Assembly (NCBI RefSeq): GCF_003856525.1
Contig: NZ_RJVQ01000002.1
Location: forward strand, 434,001 to 498,000
From: Vibrio viridaestus
GTDB taxonomy: Bacteria > Pseudomonadota > Gammaproteobacteria > Enterobacterales > Vibrionaceae
Direction of reading: 5' to 3'
Length of the DNA: 64,000 bases
In this document: in pieces, positions 47,648 through 55,648 of the stretch
Layout: each line of letters begins with the position of its first letter
Position numbering within the stretch: the first letter of the stretch is position 1
The notes under the pieces: model-generated
Seen by the model: only the letters and a program-made list of their open reading frames with translations
Databases searched by the model: none
What the model was told of the DNA's origin: nothing
Program-made: the position numbers and the translations under genes

Positions 47648-47989
47648 ATGGAAACGATTGATAAAATTAAAAAGCAGATTGAGGAAAACGCAATTCTGCT
47701 TTACATGAAAGGCTCACCTAAGCTACCAAGCTGTGGTTTCTCTTCACAAGCATCACAAGCTTTGATGGCATGTGGTGAAAAGTTTGCGTATGTAGATATT
47801 CTGCAGAATCCTGATATTCGTGCTGAACTACCAACGTATGCTCAATGGCCAACATTCCCACAGCTTTGGGTTGAAGGTGAATTGATCGGCGGTTGCGATA
47901 TTATTGTTGAAATGTTCCAGAAAGGTGAACTTCAGCCTCTGATTAAAGAAGCGGCAGCAAGAGCAAACGCGGATCAAGACAGCGAGTAA
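47648..47989 (+). CDS. grxD: Monothiol glutaredoxin GrxD
   Basis: A 113-residue monothiol glutaredoxin with the active-site CGFS motif (KLPSCGFSSQA, about residues 25-35). The glutathione-binding WPTFPQLWVEGELIGGCDI segment is also present. CGFS glutaredoxins bind a bridging [2Fe-2S] cluster with glutathione and act in Fe-S delivery and iron homeostasis. It is divergent from the iron enzyme sodB. A strong terminator follows. Confidence 0.96.
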   Translation: METIDKIKKQIEENAILLYMKGSPKLPSCGFSSQASQALMACGEKFAYVDILQNPDIRAELPTYAQWPTFPQLWVEGELIGGCDIIVEMFQKGELQPLIKEAAARANADQDSE

Positions 47990-48022
47990 GTCTGTACATA
48001 TTTACAGTATTTCTGTTAAATT

Positions 48023-48050
48023 AAAGCCACGATTGTTCGTGGCTTTTTTA
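48023..48050 (+). terminator. Terminator after grxD, abutting the topB start
   Basis: AAAGCCACGA and TCGTGGCTTT form a 10-bp stem with a TTGT loop and six T residues. The T tract ends at 48049, only three bases before the topB ATG at 48053. Confidence 0.9.
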
Positions 48051-48052
48051 TT

Positions 48053-50014
48053 ATGCCCAAGTTATTTATTGCTGAAAAACCGAGTTTGGGCAGGGCGATT
48101 GCTGATGCTCTACCCAAACCACATAAGAGAGAAGATGGTGCTATTCGCTGTGGGAACGGCGACGTAGTGACTTGGTGTATTGGTCACCTTCTAGAACAGG
48201 CACAGCCTGATGAATACGATGATAAGTATAAAAAATGGTCGCTCGATACCTTACCTATTTCGCCAGAAAAATGGATTCTAAAGCCGCGAAAGTCTGCTGC
48301 AAAACAATTATCTGTGGTGAAAAAGTTACTCAAACAATCATTTGATATTGTTCACGCAGGTGATCCAGACCGCGAAGGTCAGTTGCTTGTGGATGAGGTA
48401 ATCGACTATTGCCGTGTACCACAAGATAAAAAAGTGGCTACTCAACGCCTGCTTATTAATGATTTAAACTTATCTGCTGTCAAAAAGTCGCTGCAGAAAA
48501 TGCAAGCGAACAGTGACTTTATTCCATTATCAGTTTCCGCGTTAGCGCGTTCTAGAGCCGATTGGCTCTATGGGATGAATATGTCTCGAGCATATACACT
48601 GCTGGGTCAAAAAGTAGGCTACCGAGGTGTGCTCTCTGTAGGAAGAGTTCAAACACCTGTGTTAGGGTTGGTGGTTCGTAGAGACGAAGAAATCGAAAAT
48701 TTCGTAGCACAAGACTACTTTACGTTACATGCGCTTATTCCCTATTCAGATCAGTATCACTCAGGAGATATTCGAGCCAGGTGGAAGCCGAGTGAAGCTT
48801 GTGGCCCCTGGCTGGATGAAGATGGTCGAGTTCTTAATCTTAAATTGGTTGAAAATGTCGCGAGTAGAATCAAAGCTAAACCAGCAAAAGTAATGAAAAG
48901 CGAGCATAAAAAAACAAAGCAAAATGCGCCCTTACCATACTCATTGTCAGCTTTGCAGATAGATGCATCAAAGAGATTCAACTTAAATGCGCAGCAAACG
49001 CTAGATGCTTGCCAGTCTTTGTATGAAAAGCATAAGTTAATTACGTATCCTCGTTCTGATTGTCGGTATCTTCCCAATGGACATTTTCACGAGTCACGAG
49101 CCATTACAACTGCGATAGCTAAGTTGGAAAACCGTTTACAAGATGCCGTTGGCGGGGTTGATCTGCAGATTCGCTCCAAAGCTTGGAATGACAGTAAAGT
49201 TGAAGCTCACCATGCCATTATTCCGACCGATAAAGGCAATGTTAGTGGAAGCCTGACAGACAAAGAAAAAAATGTTTATTACTTGATTGCCCGTCAATAC
49301 TTACTTCAGTTCTATCCCGCTGCTGAATATGCAGAAAGTCGTTTAGAGTTTGATATCGAAGGGGGATTATTCATTGCATCAGGAAAAACACTTCTCTTCC
49401 CCGGTTGGAAAGTCGTTACTGGATTCAACCAAGAACAAGATGAACCCAATGCGTTGGTTCCAGAGTTATCTGTTGGCGAGACTTTAGTTTGTCGCGAAGG
49501 AGAGATTGGATTCAAGAAAACGGAGCCTCCGGCTTATTTTACTGAGGCGACATTACTTAAAGCGATGACCGGGATTGCAAGGTTTGTCAGTGACAAAGGA
49601 TTAAAAGCCATATTACGTGAAACAGATGGATTAGGAACAGAAGCGACACGTGCGGGCATTATCGATACTTTGGTTAAGCGTCAGCTCATAGAAAGACAGG
49701 GGAAACAAATCCGTAGTTCTCTTGCAGGTCGAGGCTTGGTGCACGCGTTACCGGATAGCGCAACCTATCCTGATATGACGGCTCATTGGGAGCGTCAATT
49801 GCAAGACATGGCAGAGAAAGGGCAGGCGTATACACCATTTATGACAGAACTGCAGCAGCAGATAGCGACTATGATTGAAAACGTGCGTTATCAACCTGTT
49901 CCAGAATCACTCAATGGTCTCTCTAATGTTGGTGCGAGCATAAGTAAATCGGGTAGGCGCAGCTACTCAGGACGCAGAAAAAAATCTCAGCCAAGAGGTC
50001 GAACAAAAGCGTGA
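48053..50014 (+). CDS. topB: DNA topoisomerase III
   Basis: A 653-residue type IA topoisomerase that decatenates DNA. The TOPRIM domain begins at once (MPKLFIAEKPSLGRAIADAL) with acidic motif HAGDPDREGQLLVDEV near residue 103. The active-site Tyr is in LITYPRSDCRYLP (around 330). The C terminus is short and basic (SGRRKKSQPRGRTKA). The ATG is fixed by the conserved TOPRIM start, yet no ribosome site precedes it because the grxD terminator occupies that space. It overlaps the next gene by four bases (GTGA). Confidence 0.97.
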   Translation: MPKLFIAEKPSLGRAIADALPKPHKREDGAIRCGNGDVVTWCIGHLLEQAQPDEYDDKYKKWSLDTLPISPEKWILKPRKSAAKQLSVVKKLLKQSFDIVHAGDPDREGQLLVDEVIDYCRVPQDKKVATQRLLINDLNLSAVKKSLQKMQANSDFIPLSVSALARSRADWLYGMNMSRAYTLLGQKVGYRGVLSVGRVQTPVLGLVVRRDEEIENFVAQDYFTLHALIPYSDQYHSGDIRARWKPSEACGPWLDEDGRVLNLKLVENVASRIKAKPAKVMKSEHKKTKQNAPLPYSLSALQIDASKRFNLNAQQTLDACQSLYEKHKLITYPRSDCRYLPNGHFHESRAITTAIAKLENRLQDAVGGVDLQIRSKAWNDSKVEAHHAIIPTDKGNVSGSLTDKEKNVYYLIARQYLLQFYPAAEYAESRLEFDIEGGLFIASGKTLLFPGWKVVTGFNQEQDEPNALVPELSVGETLVCREGEIGFKKTEPPAYFTEATLLKAMTGIARFVSDKGLKAILRETDGLGTEATRAGIIDTLVKRQLIERQGKQIRSSLAGRGLVHALPDSATYPDMTAHWERQLQDMAEKGQAYTPFMTELQQQIATMIENVRYQPVPESLNGLSNVGASISKSGRRSYSGRRKKSQPRGRTKA

Positions 50015-50925
50015 ATACCATTCCATTGATATACCACGATATATACTCACAGTTATCTTTACCAGAGAATCACCGCTATCCAATCAATAAGTACCGGTTT
50101 CTTTACGAGTATCTTTGGGAACATCAAAAAATGAATCAATGGTCATGGAATACGCCAAAACCTATCGAGATCCAGTCCGTTACTCGTGTTCATAATGAGC
50201 AATATGTACATGATTTATGTTCGGGTGTATTACCGCTAGCTAAAATGCGACGTATTGGGTTCCCATGGAGCGAAAGCCTCATTCAGAGAACGTTGACTTC
50301 TGCTGGTGGCACTTTAAAGACGATGCAAATGGCACTAGAGCATAACGTGGCTATTCATTTGAGTGGTGGTTATCATCATGCTCATTTCGATTTTGGTAGC
50401 GGGTTCTGTTTGTTCAACGATTTAGTGATTGCGGCTAGAGAGTTATTGTCCAGTAATGCAGTTGAACGTATTTTGATAATCGACAGCGATGTCCACCATG
50501 GTGATGGAACGGCCGCGCTGAGTCATGATATCGAGGGTTTATATACACTATCATTTCATTGTGAAAAGAATTTTCCTTCACGCAAACCTGACTCTACGAT
50601 GGATGTTCCGTTTTCAGTAGGAGCTGAGGACGATGCGTTTCTAGAGACTTTCATGTCAATGGCTTTTCTGGCTGTTCATCGCTATCAACCAGATTTGATT
50701 ATTTATGATGCGGGTGTCGATATCCATATTGACGATGAATTAGGGTATTTGAATGTCTCAACTGATGCTTTATACCAAAGAGATCATTATTTACTGAGTT
50801 TGGCAAAGCAGCAAAAAGTTCCTGTGGGATGTGTTATTGGTGGGGGGTATCGTCGAGATCATCGCTCTTTAGTTCCGTTACACTTCCAACTGTTTCGTTC
50901 AGCTCAAGCGGTATTTGCTTATTAG
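50011..50925 (+). CDS. Histone deacetylase/AcuC/AphA superfamily protein
   Basis: A 304-residue zinc amidohydrolase of the HDAC superfamily. The active-site His pair is in LSGGYHHAHFDFGSGFCLFNDL. Metal ligands are in IDSDVHHGDGTAAL and YDAGVDIHIDDELG, and the late CVIGGGYRRD is also present. Bacterial members deacetylate polyamines, acetoin-related proteins or unknown amides; the substrate cannot be read from sequence. It starts with GTG, coupled to topB. Its last 92 bases overlap the end of the convergent GGDEF-EAL gene. Confidence 0.88.
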   Translation: MNTIPLIYHDIYSQLSLPENHRYPINKYRFLYEYLWEHQKMNQWSWNTPKPIEIQSVTRVHNEQYVHDLCSGVLPLAKMRRIGFPWSESLIQRTLTSAGGTLKTMQMALEHNVAIHLSGGYHHAHFDFGSGFCLFNDLVIAARELLSSNAVERILIIDSDVHHGDGTAALSHDIEGLYTLSFHCEKNFPSRKPDSTMDVPFSVGAEDDAFLETFMSMAFLAVHRYQPDLIIYDAGVDIHIDDELGYLNVSTDALYQRDHYLLSLAKQQKVPVGCVIGGGYRRDHRSLVPLHFQLFRSAQAVFAY

Positions 50926-53335
50926 GCCAAATGCGCTTTAAAAATGCGTTACTATCGTGTTCTTCGAGTAGAGTAACTAACGTTTCCCAGACGACGGGTT
51001 TTTGTAAATAAAACCCCTGAGCTTGAGTGCAACCAAGGTTTGAAACATATTTAAATTGTTCTGCTGATTCAATACCTTCCGCTACGGTATCGAGTTCGTA
51101 CAAAGAGGCGAGCTCGATAATGATATCAACCAAGGGGCGATGTTCTTGTTGTTGCTCGGAGAATGTATCGATGAGATTAACAAAAGAACGATCGATTTTC
51201 AGGCTATCGACCGGATAGTCCTGAAGTTGCGAAAATGCGGTAAATCCGGTGCCGAAGTCGTCTAGGGAAAGATTTACACCTGTCTCTTTTAGTTGGTTCA
51301 ATCGCTCGATCACCTTATGACTATTTGAGATTAAACAAGTCTCTGTGATCTCCATATCGATCTTTGACGTTGGAACGGATGTCTCTTGTAGAATCGTCTT
51401 AATTGCAGGTACAAAATTATCATCTTTTAGCTGATAAGATGAGAAGTTGACTGAAATATTCCCGGCATAGGAATGAGTATTTATAAGCTCTTCGAAAGCG
51501 GATATCGCAGTTTTGAAAACCCACAGGTCAATCTCTTTTATGAGGCCACAGTGCTCTGCAATAGGGATATATTCATCAGGACCCGATTGTTGCAAGTAAT
51601 CATTATTCGAGCGTATTAGGCACTCTATGTTTTCGATTTCGCCACTCTGGCAGCCGTAGATAGGCATAAAATGAAGATAAAACTCGTCGTTTTTCAACGC
51701 GACTTTTAAGGCCTTTTCAATTTCGCTGCTTCGCTTTTGTTCAGCCTCTAATTCTTCAGAATAGAAATGGAAACCATTCTTCGATGTATGTTTGACCTGA
51801 TACATTGCTGTATCCGCACACTTCATTAACGCATCGGGATCATTGGCATCATGCGGCGATACTGCAATACCTATACTGGTGTGAACATCATAATGGATAC
51901 CATCAAGTTCTAGTCCGTTTTCACAGATATTGACTATGCGTTGGGCGATATGACTGATAATGTCTACGCTTGGAGCATGAGGTAATACGATTGCAAATTC
52001 ATCTCCAGCAAGACGAGCTATATCACTATAAAGGCTTGGTTTAACGATAATGTCTTCATTACGAAAAACACTGGTTAGCTGTTTAGAAAACTCAACCAGA
52101 ACCTTATCTCCAGTGTGGTGGCCAAACTGGTCATTCACAGATTTAAAATTATCTAGGTCGATATAAAAAAGTGCGCACCGCGTTGAATGCTGTATCGCCT
52201 CTTCAATTGACCGCATTAATGCGCTACCAAATACGTTTCGGTTTGCTAATCCCGTCAAAGAATCCCTGCGGGCCAGTGTATTGAGGTCATCTAATAATTT
52301 TATGTAACTGTTATTGAGTGAGGAGACCTCGTCCTGCTTGTCGATAAGTTGTAGTGCTTTCTCATCACCATTAATCGCTTTTTGAACCTTCTCGTTAAGG
52401 CTTTCGATCGGTACAATTATCTGCCTGTTAATCAAGCGCTTAAGCAGTAAAAAACAAACCAGAGTGACGTTTAGAACTAAGCTAATAATCGAAATGACAT
52501 AGGGGAACAGGAGATCGTTTATGTAACCGGAATCGACCGATATGATGGTATCGATAACAGGGCTACGTGCATAGCCATCGTGATAGAGACCATCATATTG
52601 AAATTGGATAGGCAGAGGGCCGTTTGGTGCATAAAGCGTTTCATGAGACAAAACATGTAGCGTTGTTTGTGCTGAGAATGCTGTTTGTACTATCGGTAGA
52701 ATACTTTTATCAACATTAATAATCGTCGAAATCCTCGCTGTATAAAGGCGCGAATTGACAGTAAACATATTATCGTAAATAGATTGTTCGGGAGAGAATG
52801 TCCGATAAACATTCAACTGAAATTTATTGTCGGCGAGCGTTATCACGTCGTATTGTGTCGTTATTAAACTGACGGAATGCTCTGGGGATAAACTCTGAGT
52901 TGTATCCGTGATGTGTTTGATTAACCCCTTTGGTGCAACAGCCTTAGCGAATGGGTTCTCGCTGTTGTAACTGAATATGGCGTCGTGCTGCATGTCGTAA
53001 AATTCTATTGCTATCGGTATGCCACTGCTTTCAGCAATATTGGATATAAAACGGATAAGCTGATTTTCTGTCGAATATACAGCGTAAGAGCTCTCTTCAT
53101 CGTTTAAATATTGAGTAACTTGTAAACTATTGAGTAGCTGTTTAATTAGGCTATCAAGTTCCACTAATTGTGTTTCAAACACATTAATCACAGAGGTTGA
53201 TTGGTGGTCTAACTTGCCCTGCAATGCCTCAAAAACAGAATCTTTCTGAGACATATAGGCAATAATTCCTGCCAAAGTGAAAATGATTGACAGTACTGGC
53301 AGAATAATAAAATTAATGCGTTTTGATAGTTTCAA
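50834..53335 (-). CDS. MbaA-like membrane GGDEF-EAL c-di-GMP signalling protein
   Basis: An 833-residue sensor. TM1 is at about residues 8-27, a periplasmic domain of about 245 residues follows, and TM2 is at about 277-298. A HAMP-like segment leads to GGDEF (about 345-520) and EAL (about 535-785) domains. The diguanylate cyclase motif is AGDEF (423-427) without an I-site Arg. The EAL motif is ECL (571-573) in NIECLIRSN, while EITET (662-666), LDDFGTGF (691-698), LKIDRSF and AEGIES are intact, so phosphodiesterase activity is possible. The start is TTG after GCGGAAA. It lies 12 bases behind the PotD-like gene, the same arrangement as nspS-mbaA in V. cholerae. A C-terminal extension of about 40 residues overlaps the HDAC gene. 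Confidence 0.85.
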   Translation of the reverse strand: MKLSKRINFIILPVLSIIFTLAGIIAYMSQKDSVFEALQGKLDHQSTSVINVFETQLVELDSLIKQLLNSLQVTQYLNDEESSYAVYSTENQLIRFISNIAESSGIPIAIEFYDMQHDAIFSYNSENPFAKAVAPKGLIKHITDTTQSLSPEHSVSLITTQYDVITLADNKFQLNVYRTFSPEQSIYDNMFTVNSRLYTARISTIINVDKSILPIVQTAFSAQTTLHVLSHETLYAPNGPLPIQFQYDGLYHDGYARSPVIDTIISVDSGYINDLLFPYVISIISLVLNVTLVCFLLLKRLINRQIIVPIESLNEKVQKAINGDEKALQLIDKQDEVSSLNNSYIKLLDDLNTLARRDSLTGLANRNVFGSALMRSIEEAIQHSTRCALFYIDLDNFKSVNDQFGHHTGDKVLVEFSKQLTSVFRNEDIIVKPSLYSDIARLAGDEFAIVLPHAPSVDIISHIAQRIVNICENGLELDGIHYDVHTSIGIAVSPHDANDPDALMKCADTAMYQVKHTSKNGFHFYSEELEAEQKRSSEIEKALKVALKNDEFYLHFMPIYGCQSGEIENIECLIRSNNDYLQQSGPDEYIPIAEHCGLIKEIDLWVFKTAISAFEELINTHSYAGNISVNFSSYQLKDDNFVPAIKTILQETSVPTSKIDMEITETCLISNSHKVIERLNQLKETGVNLSLDDFGTGFTAFSQLQDYPVDSLKIDRSFVNLIDTFSEQQQEHRPLVDIIIELASLYELDTVAEGIESAEQFKYVSNLGCTQAQGFYLQKPVVWETLVTLLEEHDSNAFLKRIWPNKQIPLELNETVGSVTELKSDDLDDTPHQ

Positions 53336-53347
53336 TTCAGTTTCCGC

Positions 53348-54397
53348 TTATTCGCTTTCACGCTGAATAATGCTAATTATTCGAGTACGCAATTTAAGCC
53401 CAGGTAGGCTAATTTCTCTGTAAGGATAGCTGTTGGCTAATGCAGTTTTATCTGGGAAAATTTCACTATCATTTTTATACTCATCACTGACAAAGTCCAT
53501 GGCACTCTGATTGGATGTTGCATACCATATATATTCTGCATTTTTTGCTGCAATTTTGGGGTCGCCGATAAAGTTTAAAAATTGCTTTGTCGCCTTTTTA
53601 TTAGGTGAGTCTTTCAACTGAGCAAAACATTCGTGCCAAATTAAAGTGCCTTCTTGAGGAATAGTATAAACCCAGTCTTCGTTTCCTGTGTATTGGTTAA
53701 GCAAGTAGGTTTCACCAGAGAATGCGACAACGAGATCAAGTTGTGATTTATCCTGCATATCTCGAGTATAGGTGACCGCATTCAGGAAAGACTTTATTTT
53801 GCTTTTGCTTTCTTTTAACAAATCAAAAGCGTCCATTAGAGGCTTTTCTTCACTGGTAAAAGGGTCATGTTTGAGCGCCAACAATGCCATGCCAGTAGTA
53901 TCAATTTCATCAACGGGGATAGTAATTCGGCCATAATGATCTTTGCTAGGTTGCAAAGCGGCCATCCAACTATCGACACCATCAGGATAGAGTGAAGAGC
54001 GATAAGCGATCCCCATCGTTCCCCACATATAAGGAACGCCTGTATTTCCACAAAGCTTTCTTGATTCCGGTGTGAAATTATTCAAAGTTGGCAGATCAGA
54101 TTCTGATTCTGTCCTCAATAGGCCACGTTCGGTCATCATTTGCAGCGTTAAGGAATCAAGAATGACTAAGTCGTACGTTGAGGCTCGACCCGTATTGATC
54201 ACTTCGTCTCTCAATGTTTCTGTATCGAAATAAATTAGGCTGACTTTATTTCCGGTTTCTTGCTCAAATTGCTCTACCACTTCAGGGCTCAGATAATCTT
54301 CCCACATGTAAATCTTTACTGTCTCTGCATGGGATGATGAAACGAAAAAAGTCAGTGTAGAGATAAATCCTGTGGTTAAGAGATGTCGTAGCCGCAT
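53348..54397 (-). CDS. NspS-like periplasmic polyamine-binding sensor protein
   Basis: A 349-residue PotD/PotF-type solute-binding protein. The signal peptide is residues 1-24 (ending SSSHA). The ligand-cleft segments are MWEDYL (31-36), CGNTGVPYMWGTMGIAY (116-132), AFSGETYL (225-232) and WHECF (254-258). There are no permease or ATPase genes with it; its only operon partner is the GGDEF-EAL gene 12 bases downstream. This is the NspS-MbaA layout, in which the binding protein reports norspermidine or spermidine to the enzyme rather than feeding a transporter. Ligand identity is inference. Confidence 0.85.
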   Translation of the reverse strand: MRLRHLLTTGFISTLTFFVSSSHAETVKIYMWEDYLSPEVVEQFEQETGNKVSLIYFDTETLRDEVINTGRASTYDLVILDSLTLQMMTERGLLRTESESDLPTLNNFTPESRKLCGNTGVPYMWGTMGIAYRSSLYPDGVDSWMAALQPSKDHYGRITIPVDEIDTTGMALLALKHDPFTSEEKPLMDAFDLLKESKSKIKSFLNAVTYTRDMQDKSQLDLVVAFSGETYLLNQYTGNEDWVYTIPQEGTLIWHECFAQLKDSPNKKATKQFLNFIGDPKIAAKNAEYIWYATSNQSAMDFVSDEYKNDSEIFPDKTALANSYPYREISLPGLKLRTRIISIIQRESE

Positions 54398-54688
54398 AGA
54401 ATTCGAAACCTTTACAAGTCATTAGAACTTAAATTTTAGTCGATAAAATCAACTGACTATGAAAAAAGGCAGTCTGAATTTACCCAGAGACTAGAGAATA
54501 ATATTCGCTCTTAACGTTTAAGTGATAAATTATGAGCGACTATTCTATAGGTCATTGAAAATAAATGAATCTTTGATGATGTATTTTCAATCAATATGTG
54601 ATTCTAGTGCAATAATTAGTTTTATCAATAATAAAAGCCAACTCTTTCACAATCAATGGCGTTTAATTGGAAAGGAGTCAGCCATTCT
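54398..54688. promoter_or_regulatory. Region upstream of the nspS-like gene
   Basis: A 291-base AT-rich gap that should contain the promoter of the nspS-mbaA-like operon, reading leftward. It contains the small palindrome GAATAATATTC (54496-54506). I see no clear terminator for the amidotransferase gene and no recognised operator. Confidence 0.3.
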
Positions 54689-55387
54689 TTACTGTTGGAT
54701 AAACTGCGCGAACCATTTCATTACTAATGATGAGTGAGGTGTAAGAGACAGGCTTTCGAGTGCATGTTCATATTGGGCTGGTGTTAATAATGGCTTTTTC
54801 CGTTCGACGAGCACACGGTCAAATTCAACCGAAAACTCTGGGTGTCCTTGAACGGTTAAAATATGGTTGTCTTTGGATAACATGTAAAATGGACAAAATT
54901 CACTGGATGCGACGATATCCATTGAGCTTGGAATACTCATGACTTGATCTTGATGACTTACCAGTAAATGAAGTTGTTCAGGCTTATCAGACATCCAGCT
55001 TGGGTGCTGTTTGATATCATTAACACTCATGCCAATTCCCCAGCCTTTCTCTGATTTTCTGACACTACCACCTAACGCAAGACTGATAATTTGATGACCA
55101 AAGCAAATCCCAATGAGACGTTTTTCTTGCTTATCACACATCCTTATCCAATCTGCCAGTTTGTTTATCCATGGTAAGTCCGCATAGGAATCGTGTGTAC
55201 TGCCTGTAATGATGTAGGCATCATAGGTATCGTCTTGCGAGGGAAGTTGTTGTTCGACCGCGTTAAAAAGTTGAAATTCAAAGTGACCGTAGGGTTTGAT
55301 GGTCGCCATAATCATATCTGCATATTCACCAAAATCTTTTGATAACTCTGGTGCAACAGTGTCACAAACAATAATACCGATTTTCAT
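54689..55387 (-). CDS. Class I glutamine amidotransferase (GMP-synthase-like), putative PuuD replacement
   Basis: A 232-residue stand-alone class I glutamine amidotransferase domain. The nucleophile is Cys95 in IGICFGHQI, and His182 and Glu184 are in VQGHPEF, so the triad is complete. It has no synthase domain. It resembles the GMP-synthase amidotransferase type rather than the C26 peptidase type of PuuD. Its position divergent from puuC suggests hydrolysis of a gamma-glutamyl amide such as gamma-glutamyl-GABA. That function is inference; the fold and active site are directly visible. Confidence 0.8.
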   Translation of the reverse strand: MKIGIIVCDTVAPELSKDFGEYADMIMATIKPYGHFEFQLFNAVEQQLPSQDDTYDAYIITGSTHDSYADLPWINKLADWIRMCDKQEKRLIGICFGHQIISLALGGSVRKSEKGWGIGMSVNDIKQHPSWMSDKPEQLHLLVSHQDQVMSIPSSMDIVASSEFCPFYMLSKDNHILTVQGHPEFSVEFDRVLVERKKPLLTPAQYEHALESLSLTPHSSLVMKWFAQFIQQ

Positions 55388-55648
55388 GACTCAGACCTTT
55401 CCTTGTATCTGATTGTGGAAGCAGTCAGTGTCCTGCTTCAATCTTGATGTGGTTACTAGAATGATCTAGTATACTTAACAATATCGTAAATATTTTTGCC
55501 TTTTTGGTAAACAAAAATTAAAAATATTTAACATCTAACTCAGGTATGGTGCGTTGATTTACCTAATTCGCTCAAAGGAATGTTGAATGAATTGTGGTGG
55601 AGTGAATCTGGTACCAGTTTAAATCAAACGAGCAGAACAAGGAATATT
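55388..55648. promoter_or_regulatory. Divergent control region between amidotransferase and puuC
   Basis: Contains ACTAGA-ATGA-TCTAGT (55455-55470) and an 11-bp perfect inverted repeat TAAATATTTTT / AAAAATATTTA at 55487-55497 and 55520-55530. The repeat's arm centres are 33 bases apart, about three helical turns. The AAAATAT word recalls the E. coli PuuR recognition sequence. It is a candidate PuuR operator for both genes. Confidence 0.45.

Noticed and set aside
54522-54737. A 71-codon frame in the gap upstream of the nspS-like gene, overlapping the amidotransferase end
   Set aside because: No recognisable motif and weak start; it runs antisense into the conserved amidotransferase C terminus. 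Most likely chance.
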